DNA of 64,000 bases from Oscillospiraceae bacterium (GCA_015068305.1 SVKV01000006.1:1-64000); one strand, 5' to 3'. Shown: positions 40,462 to 48,511, counted from the stretch's first letter. Notes: generated by a model from the letters alone, not told the origin. Made by a program: numbers and translations.

Positions 40462-40908
40462 ATGACCATTTCTGAAAAGTCCGCTTACCTGAAGGGCCTG
40501 ATGGACGGCCTGAAGCTCAGCACCGAGACTGATGAGGGCAAGATGATTGCCGCCATCGTGGATCTGCTGGGTGATCTGACCCGCAAGGTTACCGACATCG
40601 AGGATACCACCATCGCCATCTCCGATGAGCTGGATGAGATCGAAGAGGATCTGGATGCCATCGAGGACTTCATCATGGACGAAGATGAGGATGACTACGA
40701 GGACGAAGAGGACTTCGACTGGGACGACGAGGACGAGGAATTCGAGGAAGGCTTCGACTTCGGCGACGAGGACACCACCATCTACGAAGTTCAGTGTGTC
40801 TGCGGCGAAGTGATCAACTTCGACGAGGAGACCCTGGAAGAGGGCTCCATCATTTGCCCCAACTGCGGCGAGACTCTGGAATTCGACGTGGAAGAGGACG
40901 AAGAGTAA
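40462..40908 (+). CDS. Acidic zinc-ribbon protein (CD1247-like N-terminal domain)
   Basis: A 148-residue protein with three parts. Residues 1-65 are helical (KSAYLKGLMDGLKLSTETDEG, a Clostridia domain first named from a C. difficile protein). Residues 66-105 are almost entirely Asp/Glu. The C-terminus is a rubredoxin-like zinc ribbon with CVCG and CPNCG knuckles. The function of this family is unknown; RNA-polymerase or chaperone-type contacts would be guesses. AAGGAG lies before the ATG and terminators stand on both sides. I find no clear promoter in the 30 bases between the efp terminator and the start. Confidence 0.85.
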   Translation: MTISEKSAYLKGLMDGLKLSTETDEGKMIAAIVDLLGDLTRKVTDIEDTTIAISDELDEIEEDLDAIEDFIMDEDEDDYEDEEDFDWDDEDEEFEEGFDFGDEDTTIYEVQCVCGEVINFDEETLEEGSIICPNCGETLEFDVEEDEE

Positions 40909-40920
40909 TCAGGAATACTG

Positions 40921-40953
40921 AACCCGGGTATGCGAGCGCATACCCGGGTTTTC
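40921..40953 (+). terminator. intrinsic terminator after the acidic protein gene
   Basis: AACCCGGGTATGC/GCATACCCGGGTT, 13 bp, with a GAGC loop and TTC tail. Confidence 0.88.
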
Positions 40954-41005
40954 TGCATTTATAGACTGTTTTTCTAATGACGGCAGAACTATTGGAACGG
41001 TCAAT

Positions 41006-41034
41006 TTGTACAAATGAAACTGATGTGCTATGAT
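41006..41034 (+). promoter_or_regulatory. sigma-A promoter of the double-cubane reductase gene
   Basis: TTGTAC, 17 bases, TATGAT with an extended TGC before the -10. The leader is about 63 bases, with AGGAGG before the ATG. Confidence 0.7.
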
Positions 41035-41103
41035 AATTCTATGTAGTTCGCACAGTTTTGCTTTTGCTGCAATCAGAATAAACAAATATACAGGAGGATA
41101 AAT

Positions 41104-42378
41104 ATGGCCAATTATGTTGAAATGTGGAAGGATCTGGGAATGAATCTGGAAAACCATGACCTGCTGTGTCAGGTGCTCCCCACCGCTGTGGGTGATGTGT
41201 TCCTGTCCCAGGAGAACCGCCCCAATGCGATGGATTTCTGGGATCTGGTCATCTCCGAAGTTCATGGCATTCGCCCTGCTGAGCTGATCGAAGCCCAGAA
41301 GGCAGGCAGAAAAGTCTTTGGCACTTTCTGCGTCTATGTTCCTGATGAAGTTGTCATTGCTGCCAATGGTATCGTTACCGGCCTGTGCGGTGGCTCCCAG
41401 TTCTGGGTTCCCGACGGCGAGACTGTTTTGCCCAAGGCTACCTGTCCTCTGGTGAAGGCATCTGTCGGCGCAAGATTGGGCAAGACCTGTCCGTTCTTCC
41501 GGATTGCGGATATGTATGTCGGTGAGACTACCTGTGACGGCAAGAAGAAGGCCTATGAGATCCTGGGTGAGGATGTTCCCATGTACATCATGGACCTGCC
41601 TCAGATGAAGCGGCCCAAGGATATCGTCAAGTGGAAGGAAGAAATTGCCGACTTTGCCAAAAAGGTCGAAGAGTTCACCGGCAATGAAATTACTGTGGAG
41701 AAGCTGAACGAGGCCATCCACATCATCAACGAGCGCCGCAAGGCCATGGCCCGTGTTTATGAGTGCCGCAAATCCGAGTGCCTGCCCATCTCCGGCCGTG
41801 ATGCTCTGCTGATGACTCAGATTTCCTTCTTTGATGATCCTGTCCGCTGCGCTCAGATGTGCAACCGTCTGGCAGACGAGCTGGAGCAGAGAATCAAGGA
41901 CGGTGTTTCTGTGGTTCCCGCCGGAACCAAGCGCATTCTGGTCACCGGCACTCCTCTGGCTGTTCCCAACTGGAAGCTGCATAACATCATCGAAACCAGC
42001 GGCGGTGCTGTTGTCTGCGAGGAGATGTGCACCGGCACCCGCTACTTCACCAACCTGGTGGATGAGACCAAGACCACGCTGGATGAGCAGTTCATGGCTC
42101 TGTCCGAACGCTACATGAAGACCAATTGCGCCTGCTTTACCCCCAACACCGGCCGTATCGAGGACATCCTGGAGCTGGTCAAGGAGTACAAGGTCGACGG
42201 TGTCATCGACTGCAGCCTGAAGTTCTGCTGCCTGTATGATACGGAAAAGCGCGGTGTTGCTGCTGCACTGAAGGAAGCCGGAATTCCTGTGCTGAGCCTG
42301 GAAACCGACTATGCCGATACCGATGCCGAGCAGCTGCGCACCAGAATCGGTGCTTTCATCGAACTGCTCAATGGCTGA
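41104..42378 (+). CDS. Double-cubane-cluster anaerobic reductase (YjiM/HgdB-like)
   Basis: A 424-residue relative of the 2-hydroxyacyl-CoA dehydratase beta subunit. Family members bind an [8Fe-9S] double-cubane cluster and reduce small substrates at very low potential after ATP-driven activation. Cysteines in likely ligand contexts include GTFCVYVP, GLCGGSQ, ATCPLVK, CPFFRIAD, CEEMCTGTRYF and CSLKFCCLYD. The single-subunit form, without a separate alpha partner, favours the DCCP/YjiM group over classical dehydratases. A DUF3343 gene overlaps its 3' end by 8 bases. The ASKHA-type activating ATPase normally needed is not in the window. Substrate unknown. Confidence 0.82.
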   Translation: MANYVEMWKDLGMNLENHDLLCQVLPTAVGDVFLSQENRPNAMDFWDLVISEVHGIRPAELIEAQKAGRKVFGTFCVYVPDEVVIAANGIVTGLCGGSQFWVPDGETVLPKATCPLVKASVGARLGKTCPFFRIADMYVGETTCDGKKKAYEILGEDVPMYIMDLPQMKRPKDIVKWKEEIADFAKKVEEFTGNEITVEKLNEAIHIINERRKAMARVYECRKSECLPISGRDALLMTQISFFDDPVRCAQMCNRLADELEQRIKDGVSVVPAGTKRILVTGTPLAVPNWKLHNIIETSGGAVVCEEMCTGTRYFTNLVDETKTTLDEQFMALSERYMKTNCACFTPNTGRIEDILELVKEYKVDGVIDCSLKFCCLYDTEKRGVAAALKEAGIPVLSLETDYADTDAEQLRTRIGAFIELLNG

Positions 42379-42643
42379 TCCGGATCTTCGTTGGTACGTC
42401 ATGTTTGCCAACTATGAGCAAGGTTTGGCACTGCGGGACCTATTAATGAAGCATGGCGTGAAAAACCGCATTGCACCGGCTCCCAGGAGCATTCAAGGGG
42501 AACTCAGCTGCGGCATGAGTTTGCTGATTGAGGATGCGGATATTGAATCTGCCTTGACATGCATTGTGACAAACAATGGAGCGTACCATAGCATTGTACC
42601 GCTAAGAAATCAAATCAAATCCCGACGGGATAAATATTGCTGA
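42371..42643 (+). CDS. DUF3343 small protein (putative Se/S carrier-like)
   Basis: A 90-residue protein of the DUF3343 type, seen next to double-cubane reductases and selenium/sulfur genes. YVMFANYEQGLALRDLLMKHG, the LSCGMSLLIED cysteine and the short beta-alpha-beta layout fit. The real start is ATG 42371 (MADPDLRWYVMF), overlapping the reductase gene by 8 bases; the track start at 42311 lies well inside that gene. The overlap implies coupled translation. It may deliver sulfur or persulfide to the cluster protein, which is inference from co-occurrence. Confidence 0.75.
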   Translation: MADPDLRWYVMFANYEQGLALRDLLMKHGVKNRIAPAPRSIQGELSCGMSLLIEDADIESALTCIVTNNGAYHSIVPLRNQIKSRRDKYC

Positions 42644-43975
42644 TCATTGACTCCTCCGTTCATGAATTTGGGCGGAGGAGTTTTTTAGATCCCCGGTTGC
42701 CGGATTCTCCAGCAGTTTTCCGCCTTCTGTGAACCGGGAGCCGTGGCAGGGGCAGTCCCAGCTTCGCTCCGCCGGATTCCATTTCAGTGCACAGCCCAGA
42801 TGGGGGCACCGGGGCTTTGTGGGCGTGAGCAGATTGAACGTGGATTCCACCGCATTAACCGCCAGCTGGGGCCGCAGGATGGTCCTGGAGGGGGAGAAAA
42901 GCTCGGCATAGGGATTGGACCTGCCCTGGACCAAGTCCGCCAAAAGATGTGCGGAGACCATGGAGGCGGTCATGCCCCATTTGTTGAAGCCGGTGGCGAC
43001 AAAAAGGTTTGGCGTATTGGCGCTGTACTGGCCGATATAGGGAATCCCGTCCAGCGTTATGCAGTCCTGGGTGGCCCAGCGGCAAACCTCCCGGGATTGG
43101 GGGTAGTGCTTTTTTGCAAAGGCCTCCAGTTCCGCCCAGCAGCCGCCCTGCTTTCCGGTCCGGTGCCCGCCGCCTCCGAGCAGCAGCACATCCCCATAAC
43201 TGCGGAAGGAAAGACCGTCCGTTGCCCCATCCAGATACATGCCCTCCGGCTGCGGCGCATTTTTCAGCGCCAGGACGTAGGAGCGCCGCTGATACAGTTT
43301 CAGAAAATAGAGACCGTGCTTGTTGAAAATAGGGAAGTGGGTGGCAACAATGATTTTTTCCGGGAAGATTTTGCCGCTGTCTGTGATGACTGCGGTTCCG
43401 TCGAATGCTTTGACTGCCGTGTGCTCATAAATGCGCAGCTCTTTTGCAATGCCGGCAGCAAATTTCAGCGGATGAAACTGAGCCTGGTTCGGAAAAGAAA
43501 CTGCCCCGGAAACCGGAAGAGGCAGGGGGAGGCGGCTGTGGAATTCTGCCGGGATACCCAGCTGATGCAGGGCCTGCCACTCCTGCATCGGGCTGTCCGT
43601 GTCTGCAGTTGCATAGATATAATTATCCCGGACCTCAAAATCGCAGGCAACAGACCGGCACATCTTCCGGTACCGGGTCAGTGCATCCTCGTTGGCCTGC
43701 CAGTAAAGCCGGGCCTTCTCCGGACCGAAGCGGCGCAGCAGCTTGTGATAAACAAGACCGTGCTGGGTCGTGATTTTGGCGGTGGTGTTCCGGGAAACGC
43801 CATGCATGATCGTATCCGCTTCGATCAGCGCATAATTGACACCCTCCCGGTGGAGCTGATGGGCGCACAGAATGCCCGCCAGACCGCCGCCAATAATCAG
43901 CACATCGGTATTTAAGTCCTGCTGCAGTTTCGCAAAAGAGGGGAGCTGTATTTCAGCCCAGATGGAGTTGTTCAT
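42644..43975 (-). CDS. FAD-dependent oxidoreductase with C-terminal Rieske domain
   Basis: A 443-residue protein of the DAO/GlpO fold fused to a Rieske [2Fe-2S] domain. VLIIGGGLAGILCAHQL (about 26-42) binds FAD, followed by IEADTIMHGVSRNTTAKIT, a segment typical of this family. The Rieske motif CPHLGCALKWN..CPCHGSRF spans about residues 392-415. The substrate of this class is not established, though glycine/sarcosine-oxidase-like amine oxidation has been proposed by fold. Its stop codon abuts the DUF3343 stop with no gap. The ribosome binding site GGTGAT is weak. A terminator-tipped structured region lies 150 bases upstream. Confidence 0.85.
   Translation of the reverse strand: MNNSIWAEIQLPSFAKLQQDLNTDVLIIGGGLAGILCAHQLHREGVNYALIEADTIMHGVSRNTTAKITTQHGLVYHKLLRRFGPEKARLYWQANEDALTRYRKMCRSVACDFEVRDNYIYATADTDSPMQEWQALHQLGIPAEFHSRLPLPLPVSGAVSFPNQAQFHPLKFAAGIAKELRIYEHTAVKAFDGTAVITDSGKIFPEKIIVATHFPIFNKHGLYFLKLYQRRSYVLALKNAPQPEGMYLDGATDGLSFRSYGDVLLLGGGGHRTGKQGGCWAELEAFAKKHYPQSREVCRWATQDCITLDGIPYIGQYSANTPNLFVATGFNKWGMTASMVSAHLLADLVQGRSNPYAELFSPSRTILRPQLAVNAVESTFNLLTPTKPRCPHLGCALKWNPAERSWDCPCHGSRFTEGGKLLENPATGDLKNSSAQIHERRSQ
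42650..42686 (+). terminator. intrinsic terminator inside the 3' end of the Rieske gene
   Basis: ACTCCTCCG/CGGAGGAGT with a 14-base loop and TTTTT ends the plus-strand DUF3343 transcript. The same bases code for the last residues of the convergent Rieske protein. Confidence 0.8.
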
Positions 43976-44123
43976 ATCATCACCGGCAGTAGTATGCGCG
44001 GTGGGAGAAGAATTAATCCCGGATCAGTGCTTTCATAGTGCGGTACCTTCTAACGGAATCCGATGTCGGGAACAGTGAAATGCCAAATTATAAGAATATG
44101 ACTGTTAGTCGTGTTGAATTTTT

Positions 44124-44173
44124 AAAAAAATGAGCATCTGCCAACAGTCATACCGACTGCCGTCAGATGCTCA
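44124..44173 (-). terminator. minus-strand terminator closing the structured element
   Basis: TGAGCATCTG/CAGATGCTCA (10 bp) with an inner CAGTC/GACTG stem. On the minus strand it is followed by TTTTTTTAAAAA. It lies upstream of the FAD/Rieske gene. Confidence 0.75.
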
Positions 44174-44174
44174 T

Positions 44175-44252
44175 GGACTTTCCCACGCCCTAACTGACTG
44201 TCCACCGGACAGTCAGTTACCCCGTCTTCGCCGGGGCCGGGCTTTCAAGTCC
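44175..44252 (-). ncRNA. candidate structured RNA, multi-stem element
   Basis: Nested pairings are exact: GGACTT/AAGTCC (44175-44180 with 44247-44252), GCCC/GGGC (187-190 with 239-242), and inside them a 13-bp hairpin TAACTGACTGTCC/GGACAGTCAGTTA (191-203, 207-219) directly abutting CCCCG/CGGGG (220-224, 232-236). Read on the minus strand, the structure runs straight into an intrinsic terminator, as a riboswitch or sRNA would. I do not recognise a known class. It is downstream of the tRNA-Trp terminator and about 200 bases upstream of the FAD/Rieske gene. Confidence 0.5.
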
Positions 44253-44262
44253 GTGCCACGTC

Positions 44263-44297
44263 AAAAAACGCCAACCGCAAATGCGGTTGGCGTTTTT
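44263..44297 (-). terminator. intrinsic terminator of the tRNA operon
   Basis: AACGCCAACCGC/GCGGTTGGCGTT with A- and T-runs on both sides, directly after the tRNA-Trp CCA end on the minus strand. Confidence 0.9.
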
Positions 44298-44373
<76 letters not shown>

Positions 44374-44410
44374 ATGTAAATATAAAGGGCGTTGCCGCCC
44401 GTATTTTTTG

Positions 44411-44487
44411 TGGTGGGCCTTCAGGGATTCGAACCCGGGACTATCCGGTTATGAGCCGGAGGCTCTAACCAACTGAGCTAAAGGCCC
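44411..44487 (-). tRNA. tRNA-Met (CAT anticodon), elongator type
   Basis: 77 bases with encoded CCA. The acceptor stem GGGCCTT pairs with AAGGCCC, the D arm is AGCTCAGTTGGTTAGAGC, and the anticodon loop CTCATAA contains CAT. It is not an initiator, since positions 1 and 72 pair. A lysidine-modified tRNA-Ile with the same anticodon cannot be excluded by eye. Confidence 0.93.
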
Positions 44488-44522
44488 ATCGGTCGCGGGT
44501 GCTGAGCACCAATCACTTGGAT

Positions 44523-44551
44523 ATGATAGCACATAGGTGCGCTTCTGTCAA
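44523..44551 (-). promoter_or_regulatory. sigma-A promoter of the tRNA operon
   Basis: On the minus strand TTGACA, 17 bases, TATCAT with an extended TGC. A transcript would begin about 30 bases before tRNA-Met. Confidence 0.85.
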
Positions 44552-44600
44552 GGTTTTTCTTTGGCGATTTTTGCGAAATTTGGTTGCATATTTCAAAATC

Positions 44601-44629
44601 TTGACAGTGGTACGGCATGGAACTATAAT
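44601..44629 (+). promoter_or_regulatory. consensus sigma-A promoter of the reductase/aconitase X operon
   Basis: TTGACA, 17 bases, TATAAT, perfect consensus, diverging from the tRNA promoter. AAGGAG lies before the first gene. Confidence 0.9.
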
Positions 44630-44687
44630 AAAACTATCAGTAGCGAAATACTGAATTGACCACCAAAAGATAAGGAGTGGATACAAA

Positions 44688-46748
44688 ATGGATGCAAAGT
44701 ACGAAGCTTTGTTTACCCCCTGGAAGATCGGCAATGTGGAGATCAAAAACCGCATCGTCATGTGTCCCATGGGCGGAACATCCCTGTTCGGCTGGTTTGA
44801 ACTGACCGGCTGCGGCTTTGACAAGGAGGCAGCCAAGCTGTTCCTGGAGCGGGCCAATAACAACGTGGGTCTGATCATCCCCGGCATCGCACCCCTGCGG
44901 GATACCTTCTGGGGCAAGTGGCTCTGGCAGAATCCCAAGATGTTCGAGGAACTGAAGGAATTCATGGATGAGATCCATAAGACCGGTGCCAAGCTGTTCG
45001 TGCAGCTGACCGCCGGCATGGGCCGGTCCTGGGCCATCACCGAGCTGATCGGACCGCTGCACAAGAATAAGATTACCCGGGCCATTGTTAAGCCCGTCAT
45101 CGACACCAGCCATGAGCTGGCCTGCCCCAGCCCCCAGCCCAACCGCTGGGCTCCGGACATCATCTGCCCGGAAATGACCGTGGAGCAGATCCATGAGATC
45201 ATTGAGGCCTTTGCCAAGACCGCCAAGCTGTGCAAGGACGCCGGTGTTGACGGTGTGGAAGTCCATGCTGTCCATGAAGGCTATCTGCTGGATCAGTTTG
45301 CCATCGAATTCTTCAACAAGCGCACCGACGACTACGGCGGAAGCTTCGAAAACCGCTACCGCTTCGCAGCTGAAGTGGTCCATGCCATCAAAGAGGCCTG
45401 CGGCGACGATTTCCCCGTTTCCCTGCGCTACAGCGTCGAATCCAAGCTGAAGGGCTTTGCCGAGGGTATCGTCCCCGGTGAGGATGCCAAGGAAATGGGC
45501 CGTAATATGGAAGAGTCCGAGCGGGCAGCCAAATACCTGCAGGATGCCGGCTACGATATGCTCAACGCCGACAACGGCACCTACGACTCCTGGTACTGGG
45601 CCCATCCGCCCATGTATATGCCCCAGAACTGCAACCTGGAGGATGTGGCACACATCAAGCAGGTGGTGGATATTCCCGTGGTCTGCGCCGGCCGTATGGA
45701 GCCGGATGTGGCTGCCGCAGCCATCGCAGAGGGCAAGATCGACGGCATGGGCGTTGCCCGCCAGTTCCTGGCTGACGGCGAATGGATCACCAAGCTCATC
45801 GAGGACCGGATGGAGGACATCCGTCCCTGCATCTGCTGCCACAGCGGCTGCTTCAACTTCTCTTCCTCCAAGGGTCACTATAACACCCAGGATCTGTCCG
45901 ATACCATGGGCCTGGCCCGCTGCGCGCTGAACGCTGAAACCATGCAGAGCAAGAAGCACTACATTAAGCCTGCCAGGAAGGCAAAGAACATTGCCATCAT
46001 CGGCGGCGGCATCGGCGGCATGGAGGCCGCTCTGGTCTGCGCCAAGCGGGGCCATAAGGTGACGCTGTACGAAAAGACCAATGAGCTGGGCGGTGTGTTC
46101 ATTGCAGCGGCAGCACCCTCCTTCAAGGAAAAGGATAAGGCTCTCATCGCCTGGTACAAGCGGGAACTGACAAAGTATCCCATTGAAGTCAAGCTGAATG
46201 CAGAGGTCAAGGATCTGTCCGTGGTCAATGCGGACGAGGTGATCATCGCTACCGGCGCAAAGGCCAACCGGATCCCCGTGCCCGGTTTCGACAAGGGCAT
46301 CCAGGCCATCGACTTTCTGCTGGGCAAGGCTGAGGTGGGCGAGAATGTGACCATCATCGGCGGCGGCCTGACCGGCTGTGAGATCGCCTACGAGCTGTAT
46401 CTGCAGGGCAAAAAGCCTACCATCGTGGAGATGCTGGATGATCTGGTCTGCACGCCCGGCATCTGCCTGGCCAACACCAGCTTCCTCCGAGACTTCTTCA
46501 AGGCAAACAAGGTTCCCGTCCACCTGGAAACCAGCGTCTGCGAGATCCAGGATGACGGCGTTCTGGTCAAGGACAAGAACGGCATGCAGTACAAGATCGC
46601 ATCCGACAATGTGATCCTGTCCGTCGGCTACAAGCCCGATCCTCTGGCACCCAAGGCAAAGCATGTTCATGTGATCGGCGATGCGGACAAGGTGGGCAAC
46701 CTGCGCACCGTTATCTGGCAGGCCTGGGATGTCTGCATGAAGCTGTAA
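44688..46748 (+). CDS. Old-yellow-enzyme/FadH-type Fe-S flavoprotein reductase
   Basis: A 686-residue NADH:flavin oxidoreductase of the 2,4-dienoyl-CoA/enoate reductase class. An FMN TIM barrel (about 1-350) has PWKIGNVEIKNRIVMCPMGG at the start and the substrate-loop HAVHEGYLLDQFAIEFFN. A [4Fe-4S] segment follows (CICCHSGCFN with a later Cys in GLARCALN). FAD/NAD domains follow with IAIIGGGIGGMEAALVCAKRG (about 430) and VTIIGGGLTGCEIAYELYLQ (about 555). Such enzymes reduce activated C=C bonds with NAD(P)H. It heads an operon with both aconitase X subunits, so its substrate may be their dehydration product. The BaiCD/BaiH bile-acid reductases are relatives, but bile acid activity is not implied. 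Confidence 0.85.
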   Translation: MDAKYEALFTPWKIGNVEIKNRIVMCPMGGTSLFGWFELTGCGFDKEAAKLFLERANNNVGLIIPGIAPLRDTFWGKWLWQNPKMFEELKEFMDEIHKTGAKLFVQLTAGMGRSWAITELIGPLHKNKITRAIVKPVIDTSHELACPSPQPNRWAPDIICPEMTVEQIHEIIEAFAKTAKLCKDAGVDGVEVHAVHEGYLLDQFAIEFFNKRTDDYGGSFENRYRFAAEVVHAIKEACGDDFPVSLRYSVESKLKGFAEGIVPGEDAKEMGRNMEESERAAKYLQDAGYDMLNADNGTYDSWYWAHPPMYMPQNCNLEDVAHIKQVVDIPVVCAGRMEPDVAAAAIAEGKIDGMGVARQFLADGEWITKLIEDRMEDIRPCICCHSGCFNFSSSKGHYNTQDLSDTMGLARCALNAETMQSKKHYIKPARKAKNIAIIGGGIGGMEAALVCAKRGHKVTLYEKTNELGGVFIAAAAPSFKEKDKALIAWYKRELTKYPIEVKLNAEVKDLSVVNADEVIIATGAKANRIPVPGFDKGIQAIDFLLGKAEVGENVTIIGGGLTGCEIAYELYLQGKKPTIVEMLDDLVCTPGICLANTSFLRDFFKANKVPVHLETSVCEIQDDGVLVKDKNGMQYKIASDNVILSVGYKPDPLAPKAKHVHVIGDADKVGNLRTVIWQAWDVCMKL

Positions 46749-46779
46749 GCGGCGAATCAATAAGAAAGGATGCTCACAT

Positions 46780-48051
46780 ATGTACTTAACTCCCGAACAG
46801 CAGGCCATTTTGAACGGCTCCCAGGGCGAAACCATGGCAAAGGTCATGAAGACCCTTGTGATGTACGGCGAAACCTTCGGCGCAGACAAAATGGTTCCTG
46901 TGACTTCTGAATATAACCATCTGGTGACCTCCTTCGGTCTGAAGATGCTAAAGCCCGTGTTTGAGCTGATGCAGCAGCTTATCGATGCCGGGGCTGTTTC
47001 TCAGCAGCAGTTTTCCGTGGATCCCCGGCCTGTGGATCCCAAGGTCCCTGCCAATTTCCTGCAGAACTTCATTTTCAACAAGATCATGTACACCAAGCAG
47101 GCTTCCTACGAAGACCAGCTGAAGGAGCTGGGCCTCATGAATGAGGATGCCTTCACCTGCACCTGCTACTTAGACCAGGTGAGCAACAAACCCAAGAAGG
47201 GCGAGATCCTCAGCTGGGCAGAATCTTCCGCTGTTGTTTATGCCAACTCCGTTCTGGGTGCCCGGTGCAACCGGAACTCCGGCATTATGGATATCATGGG
47301 CTCCATTGCCGGCTGCGTGCCTAATTTCGGTCTGCTGACTGATGAAGGCAGAAAGGCTACCTGGATCGTCAAGGTCGAATGTGAGAAGAAGCCCGAGGCA
47401 CAGCTGCTGGGCTCTGCCATCGGCATGAAGGTCATGGAAGATGTGCCCTATGTGATGGGTATGGAAAAGTGGCTGGGCACCGAACTGAACGACGAAAACT
47501 GCGCATATTTGAAGGATTTCGGCGCCGCCACTGCAAGTAACGGCGCTGTGGGCCTGTACCACATTGCAAATCTGACCCCCGAAGCAAAAGAACTGGGCGA
47601 GAGCCTCATCGCAGAGGGTGCACAGGTCTATGTGATCGACGATGCCGAGCTGCAGAAGGTCCAGGACAACTATCCCGTCATGTGGAAGAATCCTGCCGCC
47701 AAGCCCAAGCTCTGCTTCGTAGGCTGCCCCCATCTGAGCATGCAGCAGCTCAAAGACTGGACTGTGGCTGTTGAGGAAGGTCTGAAGGCTGCAGGCAACA
47801 AGAAGGTCCAGATTCCCACTGTCTTTACTGCGGCCCCTGCCGTGAAGAAGGAATTTGAAAAGACCGAATTTGCTGCCCGGCTGGAGGCCACTGGCATCAT
47901 CCTGTCTTCCATCTGCCCGCTGATGTACATGAATAACCCCCTGTGCAAGGCCATGCCGGTCATGACCTGCTCCAACAAGCTCCGCACCTATACCACCGCC
48001 CGTTACTATACCGAATCCGAGATTCTGGAAAAGATCACGAAAGGAGTGTAA
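46780..48051 (+). CDS. Aconitase X large (catalytic) subunit
   Basis: A 423-residue member of the AcnX/DUF521 family, cluster-dependent hydro-lyases. LTPEQQAILNGSQGETMAKVMKTL at the start and PVTSEYNHLV are family signatures. Cysteines in FTCTCYLDQ, GARCNRNSG, GSIAGCVP, CPLMY and MTCSNK include the probable cluster ligands. Known members are cis-3-hydroxy-L-proline dehydratase in bacteria and phosphomevalonate dehydratase in archaea. Here the small subunit is a separate gene 6 bases downstream. Substrate not assignable; pairing with an ene-reductase suggests that dehydration is followed by reduction. Confidence 0.85.
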   Translation: MYLTPEQQAILNGSQGETMAKVMKTLVMYGETFGADKMVPVTSEYNHLVTSFGLKMLKPVFELMQQLIDAGAVSQQQFSVDPRPVDPKVPANFLQNFIFNKIMYTKQASYEDQLKELGLMNEDAFTCTCYLDQVSNKPKKGEILSWAESSAVVYANSVLGARCNRNSGIMDIMGSIAGCVPNFGLLTDEGRKATWIVKVECEKKPEAQLLGSAIGMKVMEDVPYVMGMEKWLGTELNDENCAYLKDFGAATASNGAVGLYHIANLTPEAKELGESLIAEGAQVYVIDDAELQKVQDNYPVMWKNPAAKPKLCFVGCPHLSMQQLKDWTVAVEEGLKAAGNKKVQIPTVFTAAPAVKKEFEKTEFAARLEATGIILSSICPLMYMNNPLCKAMPVMTCSNKLRTYTTARYYTESEILEKITKGV

Positions 48052-48057
48052 TCTGCC

Positions 48058-48501
48058 ATGAAAGAATTCAAAGGAAGAGTTGTTGCACCCGGTACGGTTA
48101 CCGCTCCTGCGCTGGTTTCCCACGGGGGCCTGAATACCCTGGCATCCTTCCAGGGCGCGCTACAGTTCGGCGACAAGAAGGCCACCTGCGGTGACCAGAA
48201 TAATGCAGACCTGTATAACAAGCAGATGGTGGGCACCGCCCTGTGCCTGCCCCAGACCATCGGCTCCACCACCGGCGGCCTGGTGCTGTATACTGCCTGC
48301 GCCATGAACCGTCAGCCTGCCTGTATGCTGTTCAGTAAGCCTATCGACTCTCTCGCTGCCGCAGGTTCCATTCTGGCATCTGTCTGGCTTCCTGAGGTTC
48401 AGATGCCTGTTATTGACTCCCTGGGCGATGATTTTCTTGATTATGTGAAGGATGGCATGTCCGTCACCATCAAGGAAGACGGAACCGTCTGTGTTGACTA
48501 A
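48058..48501 (+). CDS. Aconitase X small (swivel) subunit
   Basis: A 147-residue DUF126-type swivel domain that completes the active site of aconitase X. KGRVVAPGTVTAPALVSHGG at the start and LPQTIGSTTGGLVLYTACAM (about 60-79), the serine-rich loop that contacts substrate in this family, identify it. It lies 6 bases after the large subunit gene, with AAAGGAG before its start, and ends with a strong terminator. The split, two-gene form is one of several AcnX arrangements. Confidence 0.87.
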   Translation: MKEFKGRVVAPGTVTAPALVSHGGLNTLASFQGALQFGDKKATCGDQNNADLYNKQMVGTALCLPQTIGSTTGGLVLYTACAMNRQPACMLFSKPIDSLAAAGSILASVWLPEVQMPVIDSLGDDFLDYVKDGMSVTIKEDGTVCVD

Positions 48502-48511
48502 AGGTTAAATC

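Noticed and set aside
44391-44410. Small GGGC/GCCC stem followed by a T-run between the two tRNAs
   Set aside because: The T-run is on the plus strand while the tRNAs are read from the minus strand. The stem is only four pairs, so termination there is unlikely.
44637-46889. 750-residue minus-strand ORF opposite the flavoprotein reductase
   Set aside because: Shadow of the plus-strand reductase, and it runs through that gene's consensus promoter flank.
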